Assembly: GCF_001544135.1 (NCBI RefSeq)
Contig: NZ_BCPV01000005.1
Coordinates: 1-51,161 of the forward strand
Direction: 5' to 3'
Length of the DNA: 51,161 nt
Source: Geobacillus zalihae NBRC 101842
GTDB taxonomy: Bacteria > Bacillota > Bacilli > Bacillales > Anoxybacillaceae
Shown one piece after another: positions 7,467 to 16,710 of the stretch (positions within the stretch are counted from its first letter, which is position 1; each line of letters begins with the position of its first letter). The position numbers were made by a program, and so were the translations under genes. The notes beneath the pieces are model-generated. The model worked only from the letters and a program-made list of their open reading frames with translations. It was not told the DNA's origin and did not search any database.

Positions 7467-8246
7467 ATGTTGGGGCATCAAGTGAAAGTGGAATTTGTGA
7501 GAGTCTTTACGTGGCGTCAGTGCATTGTTTGGGCTGCATTGGTGTTGGTTCTGCCTGTCATCCAATTTATGCTAATCAAGGATGGCTACGTTTACTATAG
7601 GCAATTGGATCTTTTTCTCCGCTTGAATTCGAATTTTGTGCCGCTGTTGTTTCCCATTATCATGGTTCTTGTGTATTCGATTTCCTTCCCAAGTGAACAA
7701 AAAAACCATTTTATCCCATATGTACGTATCCGCATCCCTTTGACGACTTACTTCTTGAGCAAATTGATCGTCAATGCGATTCTATCTTTTTTGATTGCCT
7801 TTTTGATCGTATTCGTCCCTTTTATATTTTCTATGTATATTGAACCTTATTTAGGAATTGTTCGTTTCTATCCAACTAATGGGAATCCTATCCCTTATAC
7901 AACGTTTGAGCAGTTGCTTGTCCTTGGCACGCTGCCATATGGAGTTCTTTACTCACTATGGGTAGGGCTGAATGGAATGATGTATGCGACAATGGGATTA
8001 TTGCTCGTCATGATTTTGGAGAAGCCTTTTATAGCGCTTTCCATTCCATTTGTTTATTACTTGTTGGGAAACTTTATTACTCAAGTTTTGGGGTATGACC
8101 AATTTTCCCCTACCTTTACGATTTTTCCTTTCAGTATATCGCAACAACCTTTATGGACAGTATTCGTGCCATTCCTCTTCTTATGTTTTGTGGTGATGGT
8201 ATTGATGTTCTATTTAAAGGAAAGGTTGCATAAGCACCATGACTAG
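7467..8246 (+). CDS. ABC transporter membrane protein 1 of the second operon
   Basis: This 259-residue protein has about six hydrophobic segments (about 20-38, 60-78, 95-125, 150-178, 190-212, 232-250). It looks like an ABC-2-type permease of the kind used for bacteriocin or lantibiotic immunity. I cannot place it in a named family. It overlaps the next gene by eight bases, indicating translational coupling. It is more AT-rich than the flanking housekeeping genes, which suggests acquisition from elsewhere. Confidence 0.72.
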   Translation: MLGHQVKVEFVRVFTWRQCIVWAALVLVLPVIQFMLIKDGYVYYRQLDLFLRLNSNFVPLLFPIIMVLVYSISFPSEQKNHFIPYVRIRIPLTTYFLSKLIVNAILSFLIAFLIVFVPFIFSMYIEPYLGIVRFYPTNGNPIPYTTFEQLLVLGTLPYGVLYSLWVGLNGMMYATMGLLLVMILEKPFIALSIPFVYYLLGNFITQVLGYDQFSPTFTIFPFSISQQPLWTVFVPFLFLCFVVMVLMFYLKERLHKHHD

Positions 8247-9732
8247 GGTAGTAAACAAATGGAAGGATTTTGTGGATGAACTATTGGCATTCAAATGGAT
8301 TCTCTTCGGAGTAGTGATTTACATATATGGATTAAGTGCTAAAGAGCATATGTATGTTGCTTCGTTGCAAACAAAATTATTGTTGAATAAATGGGATTTG
8401 TTGCATAAGTTTTTTGGTGATATTTACCTTATCTTATATTTTATCTTGCCGGTCTTTCTATACCGTTCTATTTCAATTATGATGTCTGATTTTGATTATG
8501 CAGTTTTGATACGGTTGGGTTCTTATCGAAGTTGGGTGTATGCGACACTAGTTCGATTGATGCAAAGTGCCAGCATATCGATAATCGTTTGGGGAGCAGT
8601 GAGCCTCGTTTTGTCAATCGGCGCCCCTTCTTTTGCTGGCTGGAGTCCGTTTAGTAGGCTGAATGCTTCTCTAAGCGAAACGCAAATATTGCAAAAATTT
8701 ATAAACAGTCCCATTTTAGCGTTGGTGTTGCATTTAGCTTTGCTTGTTTTCAGTGTCAGCTGTATTCACCTTGTTTTGGCCATCCTTTATGTAAAGTGGA
8801 AAAACAAGGACATTGTCGTGTTTGTTGCGGTGTTCATATGGGTGTATGGCGTAGTGTCATTTAAACTTCTTTCTCCTCATTCCCTGTTTAATTTGTGCCA
8901 TTACTTGATTTTGCATTCGGGGGTTGCTCAGTTCAGCAATATATGGGGATCGTTTTCGGTGGTTATAGGATGGATGATCCTGCTCATATGGATTGTCAAT
9001 CGACTGGATTTGAATGTGAAAGGGTACAATTGGAAATATACCGCTTTTATTGTCTTGGTTGTTCTAGCATTATGGTCTGGAATGCGAGAGAACGTGGGAC
9101 AAACTGTTTGGGACCAGTTTCTTTTCATGTTTATAGGCGGTTCCAAACAAGCGTTTTATTTCAAGTCGTTTTTATGTTATTGGGTTCTTTATTTTGGGGT
9201 CATCTATTTGGTCCAATTGCATTTGCAGACGGAATTGTCGGAAATGGGGTATTACAAGTTAGTGCGTTATCAGTCGATCAGCCGATGGTTTTGGGCGTGG
9301 TATCATAAGATCATGCTATACATTGGATTATATTTATTCGCTTTAGCATTGCTCGCTTTGTTCATTTTGTCGTTGAAACGTTTTTCTTTTGATTTCCATG
9401 TTTCTATTGACCGTTCAGTTACATTGCTTGATATGTTTTATCATTTTTTGGTCAACGGCTACCTTCAAGTTTCGTTTTATGTCCTATTTGTGTTTCTGAT
9501 CTCTTGGCTGAGCAAAGAAACATTTTATAGTTTCGTAGGGATCGCTATACTTTCATTTTTTATGTTCCCGGGTTTTAATAACTGGGGGATTATTCCATCT
9601 GGATTGAATAGCATGGCGTATTTATTGACAAATGATTCGATTTACCGCATCAGCACCGTTCTATTCTTATGGAATGTTTTCGCCATTGTTTTCTTGCTGT
9701 ATGTCTTTTCCAAACAAGATCTCGATTTCTAA
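8239..9732 (+). CDS. ABC transporter membrane protein 2 of the second operon
   Basis: This 497-residue, very hydrophobic protein has about twelve predicted membrane segments with short loops. No enzymatic motif is visible. ATG 8239 lies within the end of the preceding gene. With the 259-residue protein and the following ATPase it probably forms an ABC-2-type exporter or self-protection pump. The twelve-segment size is unusual for a single immunity permease and may reflect two fused permease units (inference). Confidence 0.7.
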   Translation: MTRVVNKWKDFVDELLAFKWILFGVVIYIYGLSAKEHMYVASLQTKLLLNKWDLLHKFFGDIYLILYFILPVFLYRSISIMMSDFDYAVLIRLGSYRSWVYATLVRLMQSASISIIVWGAVSLVLSIGAPSFAGWSPFSRLNASLSETQILQKFINSPILALVLHLALLVFSVSCIHLVLAILYVKWKNKDIVVFVAVFIWVYGVVSFKLLSPHSLFNLCHYLILHSGVAQFSNIWGSFSVVIGWMILLIWIVNRLDLNVKGYNWKYTAFIVLVVLALWSGMRENVGQTVWDQFLFMFIGGSKQAFYFKSFLCYWVLYFGVIYLVQLHLQTELSEMGYYKLVRYQSISRWFWAWYHKIMLYIGLYLFALALLALFILSLKRFSFDFHVSIDRSVTLLDMFYHFLVNGYLQVSFYVLFVFLISWLSKETFYSFVGIAILSFFMFPGFNNWGIIPSGLNSMAYLLTNDSIYRISTVLFLWNVFAIVFLLYVFSKQDLDF

Positions 9733-9747
9733 AAAGGAGTGAGTAAG

Positions 9748-10389
9748 TTGCCGCATATCCTGTTAGATCAAGTCAGTAAATCATTTAAAGGAGCAACGAT
9801 TTTTGAAAACGTGAATTTTGCAGTGGAAAAGGGGAAAATTTATGGAATTATTGGTCCTAACGGTTCAGGAAAGTCTGTCTTATTCAAACTCATATGTGGA
9901 TTTCTATTCCCTAATCACGGTAGGGTGATCGTGGACGGGGAAGAGTTGGGGGTCAATAAACGATTTCCCAGTGATTTTGGAATTATCATTGATCGGCCTG
10001 GATATATAGCGGGAAAGACAGGGTTTGATAATCTAAAAGCATTGGCTCTCATTCGAAACAAAATCAGTGATGACAAAATAAAGCAAACGATGAGGTTGGT
10101 CGGTTTAGATCCAGAATCGACGCAAAAGGTCAAACATTACTCACTTGGAATGAAACAAAAGCTTGCTATTGCTCAAGCCATTATGGAGGATCAACAAACG
10201 CTTATTTTAGATGAACCATTCAATGCTTTAGATGCTGACAGCGTTGAAAATATCCGAAACTTGCTTCGGAAATTCAAGGAAGAAGGGAGGACGATTTTGC
10301 TCACTAGCCATAATCAAGAGGATATTGATGTTCTTTGTGATGAAGTGTACAGAATCAATCGTTTCAGACTTGAAAAAGTAAAAAAGTAG
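9748..10389 (+). CDS. LanF/BcrA-like ABC transporter ATPase
   Basis: This is an ABC ATPase of about 213 residues with Walker A GPNGSGKS, signature YSLGMKQK, Walker B LILDEP and H-loop TSHN. The Q-loop position reads GIIIDRPGY, so the usual Gln is replaced by an acidic residue, as in bacitracin and lantibiotic immunity ATPases. TTG 9748 is preferred because AAAGGAG ends eight bases before it; GTG 9739 abuts that site. It ends the second operon. Confidence 0.88.
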   Translation: MPHILLDQVSKSFKGATIFENVNFAVEKGKIYGIIGPNGSGKSVLFKLICGFLFPNHGRVIVDGEELGVNKRFPSDFGIIIDRPGYIAGKTGFDNLKALALIRNKISDDKIKQTMRLVGLDPESTQKVKHYSLGMKQKLAIAQAIMEDQQTLILDEPFNALDADSVENIRNLLRKFKEEGRTILLTSHNQEDIDVLCDEVYRINRFRLEKVKK

Positions 10390-10434
10390 AACGCGATGTT
10401 ATAAGCTCACATTCATATATAAATTGAAATAAAG

Positions 10435-10494
10435 GTCTCCTCCATTTTGGCTGACCACAGTTTCGGAGTTTCAGTTGAGCTAATCGAAAGATAA
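10435..10494 (+). pseudogene. 3' remnant of the small membrane-anchored protein gene (second copy)
   Basis: Translation in frame gives VSSILADHSFGVSVELIER then stop. This matches the end of the protein at 6064-6432 (VSSILTNHSFGVPVELIKR). No upstream part of that gene remains. It marks the right edge of the tandem copy that now hosts the second operon. Confidence 0.9.
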
Positions 10495-10519
10495 GATGGA
10501 ATTAGCGTTGAGGTCTAAA

Positions 10520-10562
10520 TGTGATCCATATCACATAACGCGCCTGAATGTTGCGGTACAAT
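10520..10562 (+). promoter_or_regulatory. Fnr box and -10 for the radical SAM gene
   Basis: A perfect TGTGA-TCCATA-TCACA (10520-10535) is followed by TACAAT (10557-10562), 29.5 bases from the box centre. Transcription should start near 10569. That excludes ATG 10561 as the translation start and supports ATG 10585. Confidence 0.82.
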
Positions 10563-10584
10563 GGAGGCCAAGGAGGGGGCCGCC

Positions 10585-11703
10585 ATGCGCGATTTTAATG
10601 AAAATCCGTTTATTGTGATTTGGGAATTGACGAGAGCTTGTCAACTCAAGTGCCTTCATTGCCGCGCCGAAGCGCAATACCATCGCGATCCGCGCGAGTT
10701 GACGTTTGAGGAAGGGAAAAAACTGATCGATGAGATTTACGAGATGGATCAGCCGATGCTCGTCTTTACGGGCGGCGATCCGCTCATGCGCCCGGATGTG
10801 TACGATTTAGCGAAATATGCGATCGATAAAGGATTGCGCGTGTCCATGACGCCGAGCGCGACGCCGAACGTGACGAAAGAGGCGATCCGCAAAGCAAAAG
10901 AGGTCGGCCTGTCGCGCTGGGCGTTTAGCCTTGACGGGCCAAACGCCGAGATTCACGACCATTTCCGCGGCGTGAGCGGCTCGTTTGATTTGACGATCCG
11001 TGCGATTCACTACTTGCATGAGCTCGACATTCCCGTGCAAATCAACACCGTCATTTCGCGATACAACGTTCATGTGCTTGACGAGATGGCGGCGTTGGTG
11101 GAGAAGCTGAAATGCGTCCTTTGGAGCGTCTTTTTCCTTGTGCCGACAGGCAGGGGAAAAGAGGAGGATATGATTTCCCCCATCGAGCATGAGCGGGTGT
11201 TCCGCTGGCTGTATGAGACGAGCAAGCGCGTCCCGTTTGACATCAAAACAACGGCGGGTCAGCATTACCGCCGCGTCGTGCTGCAGGCGAAAATGCGTGA
11301 AGGAAAAGCGGCAAAAGGCGGCATCCGTTACGAAGACGTGTTGAACAAAGGCTTAACCGGACAAGTCGACGGGCTCGGCCGCGCGCCGAAAGGAGTAAAC
11401 GACGGCAACGGCTTTGTTTTTATCTCCCATATCGGCGATGTCTACCCAAGCGGGCTGCTGCCGGTGAAGGCAGGGAACGTCCGGGAAACGCCGCTGGCGG
11501 ACATTTACCGACACTCGCCGATTTTCCAAGACTTGCGCAATCCGGACAAATATAAAGGAAAATGCGGCGTCTGCGAGTTCCGATATGTGTGCGGCGGCTC
11601 ACGCTCGCGGGCGTACGCGGTGACGGGAGACTATTTGGAAAGCGAGCCGTATTGTGTTTACATTCCAAAGGCGCTGCGGACAAAAGAGCGAAGCCAACGG
11701 TAA
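10585..11703 (+). CDS. Radical SAM/SPASM domain protein (TIGR04053-like)
   Basis: This 372-residue radical SAM enzyme has the cluster motif CQLKCLHC (Cx3Cx2C) near residue 20, followed by FTGGDPL (SAM-binding GGE-like). A C-terminal SPASM-type Cys set (CGVCEFRYVCGG, then PYC) should hold an auxiliary Fe-S cluster. It resembles NirJ/AhbD-type proteins and the TIGR04053 family, so heme or peptide modification is possible, but its substrate is unknown. AAGGAGGGGG precedes ATG 10585. The perfect Fnr-type promoter indicates anaerobic expression. Confidence 0.85.
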   Translation: MRDFNENPFIVIWELTRACQLKCLHCRAEAQYHRDPRELTFEEGKKLIDEIYEMDQPMLVFTGGDPLMRPDVYDLAKYAIDKGLRVSMTPSATPNVTKEAIRKAKEVGLSRWAFSLDGPNAEIHDHFRGVSGSFDLTIRAIHYLHELDIPVQINTVISRYNVHVLDEMAALVEKLKCVLWSVFFLVPTGRGKEEDMISPIEHERVFRWLYETSKRVPFDIKTTAGQHYRRVVLQAKMREGKAAKGGIRYEDVLNKGLTGQVDGLGRAPKGVNDGNGFVFISHIGDVYPSGLLPVKAGNVRETPLADIYRHSPIFQDLRNPDKYKGKCGVCEFRYVCGGSRSRAYAVTGDYLESEPYCVYIPKALRTKERSQR

Positions 11704-11804
11704 GAGAGCGGTGAAAAACGGCCGCTTAAAATGACGGCGCTGCGGCGTTCGTGAGACGGTTGCCCGGGCGCATGCGGCGGACGTTGGTGATGTGTCCAAA
11801 ACAT

Positions 11805-11837
11805 ACGGGGAAGGAGCAGGCGCCCTTCCCCGTTTTT
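11805..11837 (+). terminator. Rho-independent terminator after the radical SAM gene
   Basis: The stem ACGGGGAAGG / CCTTCCCCGT has a 9-base loop and is followed by TTTT. Confidence 0.85.
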
Positions 11838-11839
11838 AT

Positions 11840-12052
11840 CATCCTGAACCGAGAAGATCCCCCACTTCCACGCGTGAGCGTAAGTGGGGGATGAATCGGG
11901 ATTTGCCGTCACTCTTCCTCTTGCTTCCACAGAACAGAAGGGGTAAAGAAACGTGGGACGCACGGGGATGGCTTGGTGGACAGCCTGCTGTGGGGCGGGT
12001 GTTCCCAAGAATCTCCCACCTCAAAGCTCAAGCGTAGGTGGGAGAGCGTTCA
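11840..12052 (+). mobile_element. Non-autonomous IS200/IS605-like element A (palindrome-associated)
   Basis: A left-end hairpin (ATCCCCCACTT / AAGTGGGGGAT, 11857-11892) and a right-end hairpin (TCTCCCACCT / AGGTGGGAGA, 12012-12045) flank about 120 bases with no transposase gene. The left edge CATCCTG follows TTTAT and the right edge ends in TTCA. Element B at 27551 has matching edges (CATCTT after TTTAA; GTTCA) and the shared internal strings CCCACCTC and AAGCGTAGGTGG. This is the structure of IS605-family ends, which can also encode TnpB/IscB guide RNA. Confidence 0.65.
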
Positions 12053-12063
12053 ATGTTGAAATA

Positions 12064-12813
12064 TCATTCGTGGTCCAAATCGACAATAAATGTCTCCGGC
12101 CCGGTCGGCGCCGCGCTTCCTCCCTTTGGTTCGAGGCTCGCTTTAATTTGCTTGAACTGTTTGACATCCTCGCCGGTGATCAAAATGCGCGCCGCTCCGT
12201 GGCGGATCGTCAACAGCTCCCCTTTGACCTCGTTGTTGGTGTAAATGATCCACAATTGATAATCGCGAGTCGCAAACGGCGGCAACCCTTCAATTTCCAT
12301 CAGCATTTCCTTCGTATCGTTATTGAGCCAAATCGTGCCGTCCATCTGTTGAAAGAGCGCCGATGGTTCAATCGGAATTTGTTTCGTTTTGGGATTACGG
12401 ATGATTCGCTCAATTGGAATGTCGGTATGTTGTTTGACAATCTGGTATCGATATGGCTCATCCGATCCGCCATGGGAAGCGGTCGGCCCGTCGTTCGAAG
12501 CGGAAAGGCACAAGGCGAAAAGGAAGACGGCCAAAGCGGCGCCGATCCATCCCGAAGCGATGCGGACCTTTCGCTGCGCGCGCGCTGTTTGTCTTTGCGC
12601 TTCCGCTTGTGCCCAAATTCGCTCTTTGTGAGAAAGGGGCGGTGCTTCATATTGGGCTGCCTCTTTAAGCCCCATGTCTTTCCACGCTTCAAGCAGGCGT
12701 TGGCATTCAAGGCAGTACTTAAGATGGTTGGACACGTCTTCTTTTTCTTGTTCTGGCAGCATCCCTAACAGCCAGTCCACGATTTTTGCTTCCGAAATAT
12801 GGCTATGCTTCAT
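12064..12813 (-). CDS. RskA-type anti-sigma factor with zinc-binding domain
   Basis: This 249-residue protein is predicted to hold the ECF sigma factor at the membrane. The N-terminal zinc anti-sigma domain carries HLKYCLECQRLL (HxxxCxxC). A single membrane segment lies about residues 85-105 (GWIGAALAVFLFALCLS). The extracytoplasmic C-terminal half ends in the RskA-like LEPKGGSAAPTGP segment. ATG 12813 lies inside the end of the sigma gene, so translation is coupled. GTG 12825 is an alternative start. The 3' end abuts mobile element A. Confidence 0.85.
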   Translation of the reverse strand: MKHSHISEAKIVDWLLGMLPEQEKEDVSNHLKYCLECQRLLEAWKDMGLKEAAQYEAPPLSHKERIWAQAEAQRQTARAQRKVRIASGWIGAALAVFLFALCLSASNDGPTASHGGSDEPYRYQIVKQHTDIPIERIIRNPKTKQIPIEPSALFQQMDGTIWLNNDTKEMLMEIEGLPPFATRDYQLWIIYTNNEVKGELLTIRHGAARILITGEDVKQFKQIKASLEPKGGSAAPTGPETFIVDLDHE

Positions 12814-13384
12814 GCTGTTCTTCACCTCTGCCAGCTTCCATCCAGTGGAACAACTCTTTTTGTTTCCGCAAATTGCGCAAGCCGTAGCGGATGAGCGACT
12901 TGACGGAGCCTAACGGTTTGTTCATCGCGGCGGCGATTTCCCGCTGGGTTTCCCCGTGAAAGTAAAAGTGAATGATCGCTTGCCGCTGCTCCTCGGGGAG
13001 ATGGGCTAACGCATCGAGGATGACTTGTTGTTCCAGTTGGCGGAGAAAGTAGAATTCCGCCCCCTTTTCTTTTAAAGCCGCTTCCTCAAGGCGGCTCACT
13101 AGCAAATCCCGTTTCTTGCGCAGGCGGTCGAGCGACCGGCTTTTCGTTTTCACGGCAAGAAAGGCTTGAACGCTTCCCCGCTTCGGATCAAATTGGTGCG
13201 GTTTTTGCAAGATTTCGAGAAACACATCGTGGCTGACATCTTCCGCCTCCACCTCGTTGCCGACGATTCGAAGAGCGATATGATAGACCATCGGAGCGTA
13301 TTTTTCGTAAAAACGGTCAAAGGCGGCGCGCGAGCCTTCGGCGATCTTCTCGAGCAGTTCCATGTCTTCCCGTCGATCTTCCAT
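12803..13384 (-). CDS. ECF RNA polymerase sigma factor
   Basis: This is a 193-residue group IV sigma factor. Region 2 (about 18-85) includes FDRFYEKYAPMVYHIAL and the EAEDVSHDVFLEI acidic segment. Region 4 (about 125-185) includes LPEEQRQAIIHFYFHG and a helix-turn-helix with QREIAAAMNKPLGSVKS. ATG 13384 is chosen because GGAGGTGGG lies before it. It overlaps the anti-sigma gene and is divergent from the NEW3/ABC operon, which may be among its targets (inference). Confidence 0.9.
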   Translation of the reverse strand: MEDRREDMELLEKIAEGSRAAFDRFYEKYAPMVYHIALRIVGNEVEAEDVSHDVFLEILQKPHQFDPKRGSVQAFLAVKTKSRSLDRLRKKRDLLVSRLEEAALKEKGAEFYFLRQLEQQVILDALAHLPEEQRQAIIHFYFHGETQREIAAAMNKPLGSVKSLIRYGLRNLRKQKELFHWMEAGRGEEQHEA

Positions 13385-13527
13385 CTTGCCCACCTCCCGA
13401 CACATGCTTGATGGAATTGTTGCCCCTACTGCATCTATTCTACAATTTCATTTTTCTCCTGCAAAACAAATCCATTGATCCATTTCTGGCGTATACGAAG
13501 TGAAAACAGAAGGAGGGAGTGAACGTC

Positions 13528-14685
13528 GTGCGAAGCAGGGTCATCATGATGTTCGCCATGATCTTGACGCTCTTTTCGCTTCTTCTTCCGATCCGCCCGG
13601 CAGCGGCGGCAAGCGGTGTTGTTCTCTTCACGCCATACACCGGGCTTTCCGTGACGCCGGGGGAAACAATCGACTATACGGTCAATGTCATCAACAACGG
13701 TTCCAACATTGAAAACGTCACCTTCTCGTTTGACCACCTGCCGAAAGGATGGTCGACTTCGATTACCGCTGAGGGGAGAACGATTGAGCAGCTGTCCGTC
13801 CGAGGCGGAAAAGAAGAACAGGTCACGTTGGAAGTGACCGTGCCGCTGGATGCCGACAAAGGGGATTACCGCTTTTGGCTCGTCGCGAAAGGGGAGAGTG
13901 GTTCATCGAAATTGCCGCTGCTTGTCCGCGTGACGGAACAAGGATCGTTTAAAACGGAACTGACGTCGGAACAAACGAACCTCGAGGGGCACGCGGATTC
14001 GAGCTTCACGTATGATGTCACGCTGAAAAACCGAACCGCCAAGACGCAAAATTACGCGTTAAGTTCGGCGGCGGAAAAAGGTTGGCAAGTCACGTTCAAA
14101 TCGGAAGGCAATTCCGTTACGTCGGTGAAACTCGAGCCGAATGAATCAAGAGACATTACCGTAGAGATCAAACCGCCGGAAAATGTGAAAGCGGGCACGT
14201 ACAAAATCCCGATCAAAGCGCAAACGAGCGATACGTCGGCTGAGCTGACGTTAGAAGCGGTCATTACGGGCACGTATGCGCTCAAACTGACGACGCCGTC
14301 AGGAAACTTAAGCACCGATGTGACGGCGGGGCATGAACGGGTGATCGATCTTGTCGTCAAAAACACCGGAAGCGCTCCGCTTTTGAACATCAATATGACG
14401 GCTGACGCTCCGCCTGATTGGGAAGTGGAATTCGATCAAAGCACGATCGCCCAGCTGAACCCGGGCGATTCCAAAACAGTCAAGGCGAAAGTGAAAGCGT
14501 CGGATGAAGCGATCGCTGGGGATTATGTCGTCAACTTCCAGGCGCAAACGGCGGAAACGTCGGCGGAGGCGGCGTTTCGCGTCTCGGTCAAAACGTCGAC
14601 CGTTTGGGGCGTGGTGGCGGTGTTGATCATTCTCGGGGTGGCCGGAGGGCTGTACTATTTGATCAAAACATACGGGAGGAGGTAA
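13528..14685 (+). CDS. Secreted, membrane-anchored NEW3-domain protein
   Basis: This 385-residue protein has an N-terminal signal sequence (hydrophobic [16 protein letters not shown], cleavage near AAA), three repeated Ig-like domains of about 110 residues each with NEW3 character ([27 protein letters not shown]), and a C-terminal membrane anchor ([21 protein letters not shown]) ending in basic residues. It is probably an extracellular adapter. GTG 13528 is favoured over GTG 13519 by spacing from AGGAGG. The ABC ATPase gene starts two bases after its stop codon, so the three genes form an operon. Confidence 0.85.
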   Translation: MRSRVIMMFAMILTLFSLLLPIRPAAAASGVVLFTPYTGLSVTPGETIDYTVNVINNGSNIENVTFSFDHLPKGWSTSITAEGRTIEQLSVRGGKEEQVTLEVTVPLDADKGDYRFWLVAKGESGSSKLPLLVRVTEQGSFKTELTSEQTNLEGHADSSFTYDVTLKNRTAKTQNYALSSAAEKGWQVTFKSEGNSVTSVKLEPNESRDITVEIKPPENVKAGTYKIPIKAQTSDTSAELTLEAVITGTYALKLTTPSGNLSTDVTAGHERVIDLVVKNTGSAPLLNINMTADAPPDWEVEFDQSTIAQLNPGDSKTVKAKVKASDEAIAGDYVVNFQAQTAETSAEAAFRVSVKTSTVWGVVAVLIILGVAGGLYYLIKTYGRR

Positions 14686-14687
14686 GC

Positions 14688-15644
14688 ATGGCAGCACCTG
14701 CCGTCATCGAGCTTGACAACTTGTGCAAAACGTATGGCGACCATCGGGCGGTTGACCATTTGTCGCTTTCGATTCAAAAAAGGGAAATTTTTGGCCTCCT
14801 TGGCCCGAACGGGGCGGGAAAGACGACGACGATTTTGATGATGCTCGGGCTCACCGAACCGACGTCCGGTTCGGTGAGGGTATGCGGGATCGATCCGGTG
14901 CGAAACCCGATTGAGGTGAAACGGAAAGTCGGGTACTTGCCGGATGATGTCGGCTTTTACCATCACATGACAGGCTTGGAGAACTTGTTGTATACGGCAG
15001 CGTTAAACGGCATTCCCCGCGCCGAGGCGGAAAAGCGGGCGTGGGAGCTGCTCGAGAAGGTGAATTTGACTGATGCGGCCCGCAAGAAAGCGGGGACATA
15101 CTCGCGGGGAATGAGGCAGCGGCTCGGCTTGGCCGATGTGTTGATGAAGCGCCCGGAAGTGATCATTTTGGATGAGCCGACGTTGGGCATCGATCCTGAG
15201 GGAGTGCGAGAGCTGCTTCGCCTGATCCGCGATTTGAGCCGCCATGAAGGCATCACGGTCCTGCTGTCCTCGCACCAATTGCACCATGTGCAGCAAATTT
15301 GCGACCGAGTCGGCTTGTTCGTGGGCGGCCGATTGTTGGCCGAAGGGAATATCGAACGCCTGGCGCAACAGCTGTTTTTGCAGGATGCCTATGTCATCCA
15401 TGTGGTCGCTTCACCGCTTGACGCTTCCTTACGGTCCAAAATCGAGGCGATTCCGGGCGTCAACAAAGTCGAGCAAACGGAAAATGGATGGGATGTGTAT
15501 TGCCAGACGGATGTGAGCGCCGCCATCAGCCAGACGATCATCGAAGCCGGATCTTCGCTGTTCCATCTCAGCCGGCGGGATTTTGGACTTGATGAGATTT
15601 ATCACCGCTATTTTGAAGGGAGGGATGTACGTGAGGGCGAGTAA
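14688..15644 (+). CDS. ABC-2 type transporter ATPase
   Basis: This 318-residue ATPase of the CcmA/NosF/YxlF type has Walker [10 protein letters not shown], a Q-loop region near LPDDVGF with no canonical Gln, signature YSRGMRQRL, Walker B VIILDEP and H-loop SSHQ. It also has the extra C-terminal domain typical of this group. AGGAGG overlaps the upstream gene's end and precedes ATG 14688. It pairs with the permease encoded at 15631. The substrate is unknown; a NosF-like role in respiratory enzyme maturation is possible given the denitrification context. Confidence 0.9.
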   Translation: MAAPAVIELDNLCKTYGDHRAVDHLSLSIQKREIFGLLGPNGAGKTTTILMMLGLTEPTSGSVRVCGIDPVRNPIEVKRKVGYLPDDVGFYHHMTGLENLLYTAALNGIPRAEAEKRAWELLEKVNLTDAARKKAGTYSRGMRQRLGLADVLMKRPEVIILDEPTLGIDPEGVRELLRLIRDLSRHEGITVLLSSHQLHHVQQICDRVGLFVGGRLLAEGNIERLAQQLFLQDAYVIHVVASPLDASLRSKIEAIPGVNKVEQTENGWDVYCQTDVSAAISQTIIEAGSSLFHLSRRDFGLDEIYHRYFEGRDVREGE

Positions 15645-16710
15645 CGAAGGACGATGGGCAAACGATGTTTTTTCATATGTGAAAAGATGGAGCGAACGGC
15701 TGAAGGCGGGTGCGCTTGATGAGAAGAAACGGGCAAGAGGGGCAAACAGCGCCTTTTCGGCCATGGTCAAAAAAGAACTGGCCGATTATTTGACGAGTTG
15801 GCGCATGATCATTTTAATCGCCCTCATCTTGCTTACTTGCTTCGGCTCGCTGTATACGGCGATGACGACAATCCGGGACGCGTTGGATTCCTCGGAAGAG
15901 GCCAAGGAAATCGCGAAAGGCGCCTACTTGTTTCTAAAATTATTCACCGTCTCGGACGGAACGTTGCCTTCGTTTCTGACGTTTGTCAGCTTTCTCGGGC
16001 CGCTGCTCGGCATCGCCCTTGGATTTGACGCCATCAATTCGGAGCGGAATCGGGGGACGTTAAGCCGGCTCATGGCCCAGCCGATTCCGCGCGATTATGT
16101 GATCAATGGCAAGTTTGTCGCGGCTCTTTTATTGAACGCTGTGTTGTTTTTCTCTCTCGGTCTGCTTGTGACGGCATTGGGCATTTTGATCTTGGGGATT
16201 CCGCCTACTTTCGAAGAGTTTGCCCGCATGGTCTGCTTTTTGTTGTTATGTCTTGTGTATATCGCCTTTTGGCTGAATCTCGGCATTTTGTTTTCCGTCG
16301 TCTTCCGCCAGGCGGCGACATCCGCGTTGTCGTCGATGGCCGTTTGGCTGTTTTTCAATCTCTTCTACTCGATGATTGTGGAAGTGTTTGCGAAACCGTT
16401 TTTGCAGTCTGACGCCATTACGTCCGTCGAGCAGGCGGTCGGCCGTCAAGAGTTGGTGCTTGGTCTCATGAGATTGTCGCCGAGCTACTTGTTCAATGAA
16501 TCAACAACCGCCTTGCTTTCGCCGGACGTCCGAACGCTAGGGATCGTCACGGTGGAGCAAACGGCCGGCGCTGTTGCGGCCCCCTTGCCATTCTCGCAAA
16601 GTTTGCTGCTTATTTGGCCGCAGGCGACCGCGCTCATTGCCGCCACTCTCATCTGCTTTGCGATCGCGTATTGGTTGTTTATGAGGCAGGAGATACGGGC
16701 GAGTGGGTGA
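15631..16710 (+). CDS. ABC-2 type permease (NosY-like arrangement)
   Basis: This 359-residue protein has a cytoplasmic N-terminus and about six membrane segments: one near residues 55-77, a large loop to about 105, then several from about 110 to 250 and one at the C-terminus. [20 protein letters not shown] is the conserved cytoplasmic segment of ABC-2 permeases. GTG 15631 overlaps the ATPase stop and follows GAAGGGAGGG with good spacing; ATG 15625 abuts that site. Confidence 0.87.
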   Translation: MRASNEGRWANDVFSYVKRWSERLKAGALDEKKRARGANSAFSAMVKKELADYLTSWRMIILIALILLTCFGSLYTAMTTIRDALDSSEEAKEIAKGAYLFLKLFTVSDGTLPSFLTFVSFLGPLLGIALGFDAINSERNRGTLSRLMAQPIPRDYVINGKFVAALLLNAVLFFSLGLLVTALGILILGIPPTFEEFARMVCFLLLCLVYIAFWLNLGILFSVVFRQAATSALSSMAVWLFFNLFYSMIVEVFAKPFLQSDAITSVEQAVGRQELVLGLMRLSPSYLFNESTTALLSPDVRTLGIVTVEQTAGAVAAPLPFSQSLLLIWPQATALIAATLICFAIAYWLFMRQEIRASG

